Source of the DNA: Aureococcus anophagefferens
Taxonomy: Eukaryota; Sar; Pelagophyceae; Pelagomonadales; Pelagomonadaceae
DNA: 64,000 nt
Direction of reading: 5' to 3'
Assembly: GCF_000186865.1 (NCBI RefSeq)
Contig: NW_008705599.1
Coordinates: 7,841 to 71,840 of the forward strand
Shown: positions 54,158 through 62,767 of the stretch, one piece after another
Position numbering within the stretch: the first letter of the stretch is position 1
Layout of the letters: every line of letters starts with the position of its first letter
Program-made: the position numbers and the translations under genes
The notes under the pieces: model-generated
What the model saw: only the letters and a program-made list of their open reading frames with translations
Database searches by the model: none
What the model was told of the DNA's origin: nothing

Positions 54158-56397
54158 ATGGATCCGTCGTCGCCGCGCCCCAAGGGCGGCGCCGGGACGG
54201 CGTCCGTGCGCCTCGCCGTCGCGGCGCCCCTGAAGAACCTGCCCGTGGCCTTCGACGTCCTCGAGCGCGACATGGTCGTGCGCAGCGTCGAGCGACAGGA
54301 GTGCTTTTTCGCGTGAATTTCGCCTGAAGATGTGAAGAAATCCGACCCCGTCGCACTTGGTAGGTCGTGCGCCACGGCGTGTCCGAGGCCCATCTTTATG
54401 ATCTGGCCCACATGCTCAAGCAGCAGGTCGACTACGCCGCGGCGCCGCCGGACGCGGCGGGCGCCGTGGAGCCCCTCGTGGAGAAGGCGGCGGCCGAGAA
54501 GGCGACCTTCCCCTACATGTCCACCATGTTCTCCATGGAGGACAAGGCCGCGAAGGCCAAGGCCGACGCCGACCGGGCCCGGGCGCGCGCGGACGCGGTC
54601 GAGGCGCGGCGCCGGGCCTGGGAGGCCTGGCTCGTCGGCGCCTACGAGAACCTGGCGGCGGTCCAGTCCGAGGCCTTCGCCGACTTCTTCGAGGACGGCG
54701 ACGGCGCCGGCGAGGGCTTGTACGGCCGCGGCGAGGCGCAGGGATCGGGCGACGCGGCGATCGCGCGCGCCGCGCGGACGCGGCGCCTCGTCGCCGAGGC
54801 CAACGCCGCCGCCGTCACGAAGGAGCGCGAGGCGCTCAAGGCGACGCTGCGCGAGCGCGAGGCGGCCATCGCCGCGCTCTTGGGCGAGTCGGAGCTCGAG
54901 TCCGCCAAGGAGTCGCGCGCCGTCGCCGCGCTCCGCGCGCGGCGGTCCGCGCTCGAGAGCTTCGTCGAGGAGCAGACGCTGGAGAGCGACCGGCGCGCCG
55001 AGGTGCGCGAGGCCGCCGCCGCGCACCGCGAGCGGCTCCGCGACGAGGTGCGCCGCGCGGGCGAGACCGCGGACCGGGCGCGCGACGACGTCGCCGCGGG
55101 CCGCGACCGCCACGCCGCGGAGAAGGCGGCCTTCGAGGCCAAGTCGGACCTCCTCGAGCGCGCCGTCGACGCCGCCGCGGCGTCGCACCGCGCCGCGGCC
55201 GAGCGCATGGGCGCCGCGGAGGAGCGCGCGTCGCGCGCGCGCGCGCGGCTCAGCAGCCGCCAGGCGGACGCGGCGGCCGCGGCGCACGAGGCGACGCGCG
55301 CCCTCGAGGCCTGGACGAACCTCGAGCGGGGCGAGCTGCCCCGGGGCGGCCGCGACAAGGACCAGGCGGCGAAGACGCGCGAGGACGCGGACCGCCTCGC
55401 GGCCGAGCACCGCCGCGCGTCCAAGGCGCGCGCGACGCTGCTCGCCGTCGAGGCGTCGCGGCGCCGCGACGAGGCCGCCGCCGTCCACGCGCTCGCCAAG
55501 CTCCTCGTCTTCGACGACGACGCGGACGCCGCGACGCCGCCCGAGGCGCCCGCGCGCGACGAGACCGGCGGCCCCGAGGACGTGTCCGAGCCGCCGCCGC
55601 AGCAGCTCCCGGACGCGACGACGGGCCGCATGCCGAGCCGCGCGGGCAGCGCGCCGGGCCACCGCCTCGTGTCGACCTACGCGTCCGCGGCGGCCGCCAT
55701 CGACGACGAGCTCGCGCGTTCCCGCAAGGAGGACGCGCGCCTCGAGCGGCTCCTGGCCAACGAGCTCGAGAACGCCGTCTCCGGCGAGTCGGCGCTGACG
55801 CGCGTCCACGTCGGCTCCCTCAAGCGCCGCGACGAGCTCAAGGCCGCCGCGTCGGCCGCGCGCCGCGACCTCGCGTCGTGCGAGGCCGCGCGCGAGGCGA
55901 CGGCCGGCGACCTCGAGGAGGCGTCGGACGCCCAGTCCCGCGCGCGCGACGTGCTCGGCGCCGCCGAGGCGGACCTGAAGGCGGCCCAGGGCGCGCTGAA
56001 GGACCACGCGGCGTCGACGCACGGCACGAAGCTCCGCCACGCGCTCGACGCGGACGAGCACGTGCTCGCGCGCCACGAGTCCGCCAAGTTCTCCGTCGCC
56101 GACGCGCTGGCCGCCGCGGGCGACGACATCAAGATCGACGGGCTCAAGTGCCTGCCCCACGTCCTCGACCTCGCGAAGAACGAGATCATCCTCGTCGACG
56201 ACCAGATCGACGGCCACGAGGCGAAGAAGGCGGCGCTCCGCAAGGACATCGCGGACGTCCACGCGGACTGGGAGACCGAGTCCGTCTCCCTCCGGGCCAA
56301 GCTCCACGGCGCCGAGTGCCAGCTCAAGCTCCTCAGCGACGACGCGCGCGCCGCGGAGATGGTCCAGCGGGACATCCTCGAGACCGGCTCCATCTGA
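54158..56397 (+). CDS. Long coiled-coil protein of unknown function
   Basis: Exons are 54158-54274 and 54364-56397, giving 716 residues, starting MDPSSPRPKGGAGTASV. The short first exon joins in frame at M-V-V-R-H. From residue 110 nearly the entire chain is predicted coiled coil (heptads of Ala, Glu and Arg), interrupted by a Pro-rich linker near residues 430-470. The end (DDIKIDGLKCLPHVLDLAKNEIILVDDQIDG) is less regular. No catalytic motif or family is recognised; a cytoskeletal or flagellar role is conceivable only from composition. Its stop is 3' to 3' with the selenoprotein S gene. Confidence 0.78.
54275..54363 (+). other. Intron flanked by a perfect 10-bp direct repeat
   Basis: GGTCGTGCGC occurs at 54274-54283 and 54363-54372, straddling both splice junctions. 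Using GT in the left copy and the TAG before the right copy gives an 89-bp phase 0 intron and a continuous frame. The insert of 79 bp lacks inverted ends; it may be a decayed introner or another insertion. Confidence 0.7.
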
Positions 56398-56471
56398 GCG
56401 GACGTTCCCCCCGCTCTCCCCCTTTTTCGTCTAAGATCCGGTCGCCAGCAGGGTGCGCTCCCGCCTTAGGT

Positions 56472-56532
56472 CGCGCGGCGGCTCGGGCGGCGGCTCGGGG
56501 TGGTGAGCCGCCGCCGTCATTTCGCCCGCGCG
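56472..56532 (-). ncRNA. SECIS-like hairpin in the selenoprotein S 3' UTR
   Basis: Read on the minus strand: a 7-bp lower stem (CGCGCGG with CCGCGCG), an internal loop, ATGAC (56516-56520) opposite CGAG (56482-56485) giving the non-Watson-Crick quartet, a perfect 11-bp helix (GGCGGCGGCTC with GAGCCGCCGCC), and an 8-nt apical loop with CC in place of the usual AA. The order and helix length fit eukaryotic SECIS elements; CC loops are known for some. It lies about 40 nt past the UAG stop of selenoprotein S. Confidence 0.75.
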
Positions 56533-56572
56533 GACGGGGTCGCGTCGCTCGCGCGCCTCTCGGGCGCGGGTC

Positions 56573-56953
56573 CTAGCCTCAGCCGCCGCCGCCGCCCGGG
56601 CGCGTGCGCCGCGTCGGCTGGTAGCCGCCGCCGCCGGCGAACCCGCGGAGCCCGCCGGAGCCGCCCTCGAACGCGGCCGGCGCCGGCTTCGGCCTCGGCT
56701 TCGGCTTCGGCTTCGGCGGCGGCGGGTTGTTCTTGACGTCCTCGGCCAGCGTGTGCTGCTGTCGGTCGACGACCTCCCGCCGTTTCCGGTCCAGCGCCTC
56801 GCGGCGCGCCGGGTTCTGCGCCGCCGCGAGGGACCGCGCGTGGCTCAGCTCCTCGAGCTTTGGCCGCACGACGAAGACGACGACGAGCGCGGCGCCGACG
56901 CAGTACCAGCCGTAGGACTGCAGGAAGGCGCCGGCCTCGCCGACGGGGTCCAT
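56573..56953 (-). CDS. SELENOS: Selenoprotein S (VIMP) with in-frame UGA (Sec)
   Basis: The ATG at 56953 gives MDPVGEAGAFLQSYGWYC. The protein has a membrane helix (WYCVGAALVVVFVV), a charged coiled-coil (RREALDRKRREVVDRQ) and the Gly-rich end GGLRGFAGGGGYQPTRR. The conventional frame ends at TGA (56579-56581), but GGC and TAG follow at once, so reading UGA as Sec gives ...RPGGGG-U-G-stop, the terminal GG-U-G of vertebrate SELENOS. Product: 126 residues, Sec125. The SECIS-like hairpin at 56472-56532 supports it. SELENOS is an ER-membrane component of the p97/derlin retrotranslocation complex. Annotated with a TGA stop, the last two residues would be missed. Confidence 0.9.
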
Positions 56954-57073
56954 GGCGTCGGTGACGGCGCGCGGCAGTGGCGCTGTTGGCAGCAGCAGCA
57001 GACGAAGCCGGTCTCGGTGCACCTTCGCGGCTCCGCAGCGTCAACAACCTGAAGTTGAGCCGCAGGGCAGCCC
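56954..57073. promoter_or_regulatory. Divergent promoter region, 120 bp
   Basis: This lies between the SELENOS and ArfGAP start codons. No TATA box. Confidence 0.35.
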
Positions 57074-58615
57074 ATGGACCAGCAGAATCCGGCCGAAGAG
57101 GAGGCCGCGACGCCGCGAAAGTCGTCGCTGGCGGACCTGCTCTTCGGCGCGGAAGTCGACGAGCCGGCGCGGACGCCGCCGCCGCTGCCGCCGCGGCCGC
57201 CGCCGCCGTCGGCGGCCTTCACCGAGGCCGGCGAGAGCGACGACGAGGCCGACGCGCCGGAGGAGCTCCGCGCCGCGCCGATCGACGAGCGCGACGCGCG
57301 CGCCGCGGCGCCGCCGCGCGCCGAGGCCGTCCTCGACGAGCTCCTCGGCGACGCGGCCGGCGTCGCGGCCGTCGTCGCCTACCTGCGCGAAAAGCGGCCC
57401 GACGTCGTCGCCGCGCTCGCCGACGCCGACTCCGAGTCCGACGGCGACGCGCCGGCGGCGAAGCGCGTCACCTTCGCGGAGCTCCGGGAGGCCCACGCGG
57501 CCGGGTTCGAGCGCTCGTTCTCGGGCTTCCGGACCGTCGGCGACTCGTCGGACGACGAGAGCGACGGGAGCGACGCGTCCGACGACGACGACGACCGCGG
57601 CGGCGCCCGCGCGCCCCGCGACGTCCTCGGCGAGCTCCTCGCGCGCACCGAGAACCAGGCCTGCGCGGACTGCGGCGCCGACGAGCCCACGTGGGCGTCG
57701 ACGACGCTCGGCTGCTTCGTGTGCACGGCCTGCAGCGGCGTCCACCGGAGCCTCGGCGCGCACTTGAGTTTGGTGCTTTCTTGTCGCCTCGACGACGCCC
57801 AGTGCGCGGCGGCGTCTCGACTTCATTTTCGAAAGACTCACCGAAGCGTTCTTAGGTGGACGCCGGCGCGGCTGCGGCGCGTGGCGGCGCGGGGCAACGG
57901 CGCGGTCAACGAGAAATTCGAGTTCCACGTGCCGGCCGCGTGGCCCAAGCCCCACGCGGCCGAGGGCCGCGACTACCGCGAGCGCTACGTCCGGGAGAAG
58001 TACGAGCGCCGCGGCTTCCTCCGGCGGCGGCGGAAGCCCGCGGCGCTCCGCGCGGCGCCCGGCGGCGCGCTGGCGGCGGGCGCGGGCGGCGTCGAGTTCG
58101 TCGGCTTCGTCGCCTGCAAGCTGAGCGCCGCGCGCGACCTTTTGGACGTCGGCAAGACGGCGCTGTCGCCCGCGACGAAGCTCACGGCCGTGCTGCGCCT
58201 CGGCGACCAGACCGTGCGGTCCGTCGCGAACTTTAGGGGCGAGCGCGGCGCGTCGCCCATCTGCTGGGACGCGGCGCAGGACCTCATGCTCTGCTGGGAC
58301 GGGGCCGCGGCGCTCCACGTCGACGTCTTCCTCGACCTCGAGCACGTCGGCGGCGCGGACGTGCCCCTCGGCCACCTCCGGGGCGGCGGCCCGCCGCCGG
58401 CCATGTCCACGGCGGACGGCGGCGTCTGGGTCCACCTCAGCGACCGCGACCGCAACCTCAACGTGCGCCAGTCCGCGGGCGCCGCGGCGGGCCTGAAGAA
58501 GTCGCTCCGCCGCGCGCTCCGGGGCTCCGTGAACCTCGGCATCGTGAAGAACTCCGCGCGCCGCGCGCGCGGCGAGGTCAAGCTCGGGCTCGCCTTCACG
58601 CCCCTCGACCACTAA
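57074..58615 (+). CDS. ArfGAP with a C-terminal C2-like domain
   Basis: Proposed exons are 57074-57801 and 57856-58615 (54-bp phase 2 GT-AG intron), giving 495 residues. The acidic N terminus is disordered. The ArfGAP zinc finger starts at Cys197 (CADC ... CFVCTAC, C-x2-C-x16-C-x2-C), followed by the arginine-finger motif [13 protein letters not shown] and, after splicing, [20 protein letters not shown]. The intron is in frame and lacks a stop, so unspliced mRNA is translatable, but it would interrupt the domain. A C2-like beta sandwich follows from about residue 320. It should stimulate GTP hydrolysis on Arf, in membrane trafficking. Convergent with RPS6 (207 bp). Confidence 0.87.
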   Translation: MDQQNPAEEEAATPRKSSLADLLFGAEVDEPARTPPPLPPRPPPPSAAFTEAGESDDEADAPEELRAAPIDERDARAAAPPRAEAVLDELLGDAAGVAAVVAYLREKRPDVVAALADADSESDGDAPAAKRVTFAELREAHAAGFERSFSGFRTVGDSSDDESDGSDASDDDDDRGGARAPRDVLGELLARTENQACADCGADEPTWASTTLGCFVCTACSGVHRSLGAHLSLVLSCRLDDAQCAAASRLHFRKTHRSVLRWTPARLRRVAARGNGAVNEKFEFHVPAAWPKPHAAEGRDYRERYVREKYERRGFLRRRRKPAALRAAPGGALAAGAGGVEFVGFVACKLSAARDLLDVGKTALSPATKLTAVLRLGDQTVRSVANFRGERGASPICWDAAQDLMLCWDGAAALHVDVFLDLEHVGGADVPLGHLRGGGPPPAMSTADGGVWVHLSDRDRNLNVRQSAGAAAGLKKSLRRALRGSVNLGIVKNSARRARGEVKLGLAFTPLDH

Positions 58616-58822
58616 CGGTAGGGGTGCCGGGCCTCGGCTCGGCGGCCGCGACGCCGCGCGGCTTCGACGCCGCCGGCGTGTGCCGAGTACGCGACCTCGA
58701 CCGCAGCCCCCCGAGACGCCAGGCTTTTTGTGCGGTCCCTTAGCGCGCGCGCCCGGCGGCGCGCGATCGGACCCGCGGGATCGGACGCGAGACACGAGCG
58801 AGGGGCGGTTCCGACAACCGCC

Positions 58823-59557
58823 CTACGCCTCCGTGGCCTGGGTCTTGGACTTGCGGGAGCTGCGGCGCTTGGAGATGGCCGAGCGGCGCGCGTCCTTCTG
58901 CTCCTGCATGCGCATCGTCTTGACGCGGTTGTACTCGACGGCCTCGGCCTTGGCCTTGGTGATCGCGGCCATCTTGACGCGCTTGCGGTCGCGCTTGCGC
59001 TGGAGGCAGAGGGGCGTGATGAGGCGCTGGATCTTGGGCGCCTTGGTGACGGACTTGCCCTTCTTGTTCTCGAACTTGCGCGCGATGACGTACTTGCGGA
59101 CGTCGTCGTCCTTGGTGAGCGCAAAGAGCTTGCGGATCTTGTTCGCGCGCTTGGGGCCGAGGCGCACGGCGACGGGCGTGTCCGTGAGGCCCTCGATGTC
59201 GGCGTCGCCCTGCTTGACGACGACCAAATTGAGCACCGCGAGGTCCGCGCCGACGATGCAGCCGCGGACCGACTTGCGCTTGCGCTCGCCCGCGCGGCGC
59301 TGCCGGTAGCACGACGCGCCGGCGCGGAGGAGCAGGCGCACGCGGTGGTTGCAGAGCACGCCCTGCTTCATGGGGAAGCCCTGCTTGTCGTTGCCGCCCG
59401 TGATGCGGAAGACGTAGCCCGCGAATTCCTCGCCGAGCGCCTCGCCGTCGACCTCCTGCGAGATGCGGCGGTCGTAGAGCGCGCGCAGCTTCTTCTCGTC
59501 ATCGATCTCGAGGAACTTCTGGGCCCCCGTCGACGGGCACGCGATGTTCAGCTTCAT
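58823..59557 (-). CDS. RPS6: Ribosomal protein eS6 (RPS6)
   Basis: The protein has 244 residues, normal length. It starts [20 protein letters not shown], typical of eS6, with [15 protein letters not shown] and [21 protein letters not shown] conserved. The end is Arg/Ser/Lys-rich ([17 protein letters not shown]), corresponding to the TOR/S6-kinase phosphorylation tail. It is part of the 40S subunit. The codon choice is strongly GC-biased, as expected for high expression. Confidence 0.97.
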   Translation of the reverse strand: MKLNIACPSTGAQKFLEIDDEKKLRALYDRRISQEVDGEALGEEFAGYVFRITGGNDKQGFPMKQGVLCNHRVRLLLRAGASCYRQRRAGERKRKSVRGCIVGADLAVLNLVVVKQGDADIEGLTDTPVAVRLGPKRANKIRKLFALTKDDDVRKYVIARKFENKKGKSVTKAPKIQRLITPLCLQRKRDRKRVKMAAITKAKAEAVEYNRVKTMRMQEQKDARRSAISKRRSSRKSKTQATEA

Positions 59558-60175
59558 CGTAACCTAGGGGAGGGGAGTTGGGCTTCGACTTCGGTTGGGA
59601 GAGCGCGCGCGCGCGCGAGGGGGCGACGCCCCGCCCGCGGTCGTTCCGCCGCGCCGCCACCGAGCCGCCGAAACGCCGCAGAAACCCACCGCGCCGTCCG
59701 CGACCGCGTCCCGAGCCCCAGCGCGCGCCGCTTGAGGAGCGGTGCCGCGCAGGACGTCGGCGACGGCGATGCGGCATGCGCTCGCGGCTTCGTTGCGGCT
59801 CGTCGGCGTCGGCGCGGCGCGTCGGACAGAACCACGGCAAGACGTCGGCAACCCCCAAAGGCGCGCGTAGTCGACGGACGCGGCGCGGCACGGCGAGGCT
59901 GATCGATCGGCGACAGCAAAGGACAAGGCGGCGAGAGCTGAGTTAGGCTATTTACCCTAGTCCGGGCGCCGGGGGTCGTGTACCGTAACCATGCCTTCAG
60001 TATCACCCCAAACCGCGGAGCGCTGCTGCTGCTGCCGGTGGGGCTGGGCCAGGCGCAGCCCGCCCGCAGCCCTCGCCACCCAGCGCCGCCGCGGGGCCGC
60101 GCCCGCGCCGCGGCGCGCGCCGACGCATCGCGACAAAAAAACAGACGGCCAAAACACTGAAAACGTATATGAACC
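59558..60175. promoter_or_regulatory. Divergent intergenic region, 618 bp
   Basis: This is the longest gene-free stretch between the RPS6 and LRR start codons. The ORFs in it are GC-bias artefacts with Arg/Pro-rich products. AT-rich patches flank 60140-60170; no RNA gene or repeat noted. Confidence 0.5.
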
Positions 60176-61027
60176 ATGCTCGACGAGGACGACCTCACGA
60201 CCGAGCCCGGGGTCATCGACCTCGCGATGCGCGGCTGGCGCACGCTCGACGAGCACCCGCTGGACACGCAGGCGAAGCGGGTCCAGCTCGAGCACAACAA
60301 CCTCTCCGCGCTGCCGCGGGCCATCGGGAGCCTGACGTTCATGCTCAAGCTCGACGTGTGCGCGGCGGCGCGGCGGGGAAATAAAACCGCGGCGCTCTTG
60401 GAACACCACTCCTCTAGGTCCCACAACATGCTCGAGACGCTGCCCAAGGCCATCGGCAAGTGCACGCGGCTCCGGGTCCTCTACGTCGACCACAACAAGC
60501 TCGAGGAGCTGCCCAAGGAGGTCGGCAACCTCTTCTTCCTCGAGGAGCTCAACGTCCGCGGCGCCGCGCGCGCGAATCGTGAAATTCCAGCACCGATTCG
60601 TATGTTTTCGTAGGCCGAGTACAACCGATTGATCACGGTGCCGTCGACGCTCGGCGGTCTGGTCGCGCTCCATAGCATCCGCCTCAAGCACAACAAGCTC
60701 GAGATGCTGCCCTACGAGATCGGCGGCCTCGAGACGCTGGACGTCCTGGACTGCTCGGAGAACGACAAGCTCCACATGGTCCCCGAGGAGCTCCGGGACG
60801 ACTCCGAGATGGTCAAGTTCGTGATCCGGCTCCACTTCGACACGATGGGCCACATCAACAAGATCAAGCAGGAGTACGTCGACCTCCAGCAGAAGCTCCT
60901 CGTCCAGGAGCAGTCGAACCTGAGGCTCCGCGACGCCATCGAGAACAGCAAGTCCGAGAAGACGTCCATCATCGAGTCCCTCATCCCGGGCTCGGGCATC
61001 GCCTCCAAGGCCTGCACGATCATGTAG
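60176..61027 (+). CDS. Leucine-rich-repeat protein ending in a CaaX box
   Basis: Exons are 60176-60357, 60418-60553 and 60614-61027 (both introns 60 bp, GT-AG, phases 2 and 0), giving 243 residues. Five or six LRRs are readable: RVQLEHNNLSALPRAIGSL, MLKLDVSHNMLETLPKAIG, RVLYVDHNKLEELPKEVG, LNAEYNRLITVPSTLG and IRLKHNKLEMLPYEIG. The splice sites were set so that LRR consensus is restored. A helical tail follows and the last four residues are CTIM, a farnesylation-type CaaX box, so the protein may be membrane-tethered. It resembles small RSU1/PIRL-type LRR proteins; partners unknown. Confidence 0.85.
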
Positions 61028-61351
61028 TACTGTCGCTTCGCTTCGTTTTTTTTTTTCTGGCTGCGGGGCGGGGCGTCGGTCGTCTCATCGTCGCCGCGTC
61101 GCGTCGGGTGACGCCTCGGGTGGTCGGATCGGTCGGACGCGGCGGACGACGGCAGCCCACACGAGCCCGGTTCGAACGAGCTCGAGCTGAACCGTCGCAG
61201 CTCACCAACGACGCGGCGTCGGCGCGAGCGCGCTCACCACCGCTCGCGTGCGCACACGGCTTCGGAACGCCGCGAAACCACTACGTGCGCAACCGCGCGC
61301 GCGCGACGCGTTCGCACGCCTCCACGAGACGAAACGGAGCTAAACTGTAAC
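61028..61351. promoter_or_regulatory. Intergenic region, 324 bp
   Basis: This lies between two genes on the + strand. A poly-T run (about 61048) follows the LRR stop. Otherwise nothing recognised. Confidence 0.4.
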
Positions 61352-62589
61352 ATGGACGTCGTCGCGCTGCTCAACGGGCGCGAGATGCCTCCGGACGACG
61401 ACGGCTCGGACTGCTCGCTGCCCGGCCTGCACGTCGGCGACGACGGCGCGCTCATCGACGAGTTCCTCGCGCGGCAGGAGGCGACGCTCGGCGGGCCGGC
61501 GCCGGCCGCGGCCGCGGCCGCGCGGCGCGAGGAGCCGCCGCCGCGGCGCCTGCTCGAGGCGGAGCCGGAGCCGATGCGCCAGGAGCCCCTGCGCGCGAGC
61601 CGCGAGTCCGTCGCGTCGAGCGAGAGGCCCGCGCCGGCCTGGGAGGACGAGGCGTTCGCCGACGACTTCCGGCGACGGCCGCAGCACCAGCGCGCGGCCC
61701 TGCGCTTCGAGGACCGGCGCGACGCCGCGAGCCGGCGCGAGCGCGACGCGAAGAAGCAGAGCGAGCTCCGGCTGCGCTGCGCGGGCCTGTCGCGGTCCGT
61801 GCGCGAGCTCGGCGACTCGAACGCGCGGCTCAAAGAAGAGCTCGAGCTCGCGCGCGACGACCTCGCGCGGAGCCGCGCGCGGTGCGCGACGCTCGCCCAG
61901 GCCGTGACGCACGCGCGGCAGGAGCCGCCGCCCGCCGCGCCGTTCCGCGCGGCCCAGCCCGCCGCGGACGAGTCGGGCGCGGCCGCGCGGACCGCGCGGA
62001 AAAAGATGGAGGACTTGCGGTCGGACGTCGCGGACGCGCGGCGCCGCGAGAAGCGCGCCGTCGAGCTCGGCGCGGCCCTGCGCAAGCGCGTCGCCGAGGA
62101 GCGGCAGCGCGCCGAGGACGCGGAGGCGTCCGCGGCCGCGCTCGAGGCCGCGCTGGGCGCCGTGACGAAGGACCGCGACGCCGCGGCGACGCGGCTCCAG
62201 CGCGCGCGCGAGGCCCACGGCCGCAAGGACGACCGCGCCGAGTCCCTCGCGGAGAAGGCGCGGGCCGCCGCCCAGCGCGAGCAGGAGCTCGTGGACCAGC
62301 TCGCGGAGCAGCGGAAGAGGCACGGCAAGCAGCGCCGCGACTTGGAGAAGCGGCGGCACGACGCGGAGCGCCGCGCGGACGCGGAGACGCGCAACGCCCA
62401 GGCGCTCCGCGACGAGTGCCTCGCGCTCCGCGCGCGCGTCCACAGCGCCGCGGCGGCGAAGCGCGTCGACGCGCTCTTCGACGCGCCGCGGCGCCGGCCG
62501 CTCGACGACGACAACAAGCGGCCCGAGCCCGCGCCGCCGCCGCCGCCGCCGCCGCCGCCGAAGCGCGACGAGCCGAAGACGTTCTGGTC

Positions 62590-62620
<31 letters not shown>

Positions 62621-62743
62621 GCGCCGCCGCCGGCGCCCGCGCCGCGGCCGGCGCCGCGGCCGCGCGTCGAGCGGCGGGACGACGCGACCGCGCGCTACGA
62701 GCGGCTCCAGGCGACGTTCTCGCGCCTCCAGAAGGACCTGTGA
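61352..62743 (+). CDS. Coiled-coil protein with poly-Pro and poly-Asp tail; unknown function
   Basis: The protein has 463 residues starting MDVVALLNGREMPPDDDG. The centre (residues about 115-370) is coiled coil rich in Ala, Arg and Glu. The C-terminal part contains a poly-Pro stretch, KTFWSDDDDDDDDD and a last short helix (YERLQATFSRLQKDL). No catalytic motif recognised. Confidence 0.75.
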
Positions 62744-62767
62744 TAACGATATCCTTCGATCCCCCCT

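Noticed and set aside
59564..60160. ORFs between RPS6 and the LRR gene
   Set aside because: Low-complexity Arg/Pro products in several frames; no family and no consistent coding signal.
61165..61185. ggttcgaac resembling a tRNA T-loop
   Set aside because: No flanking complementary T-stem, D-arm or acceptor stem.
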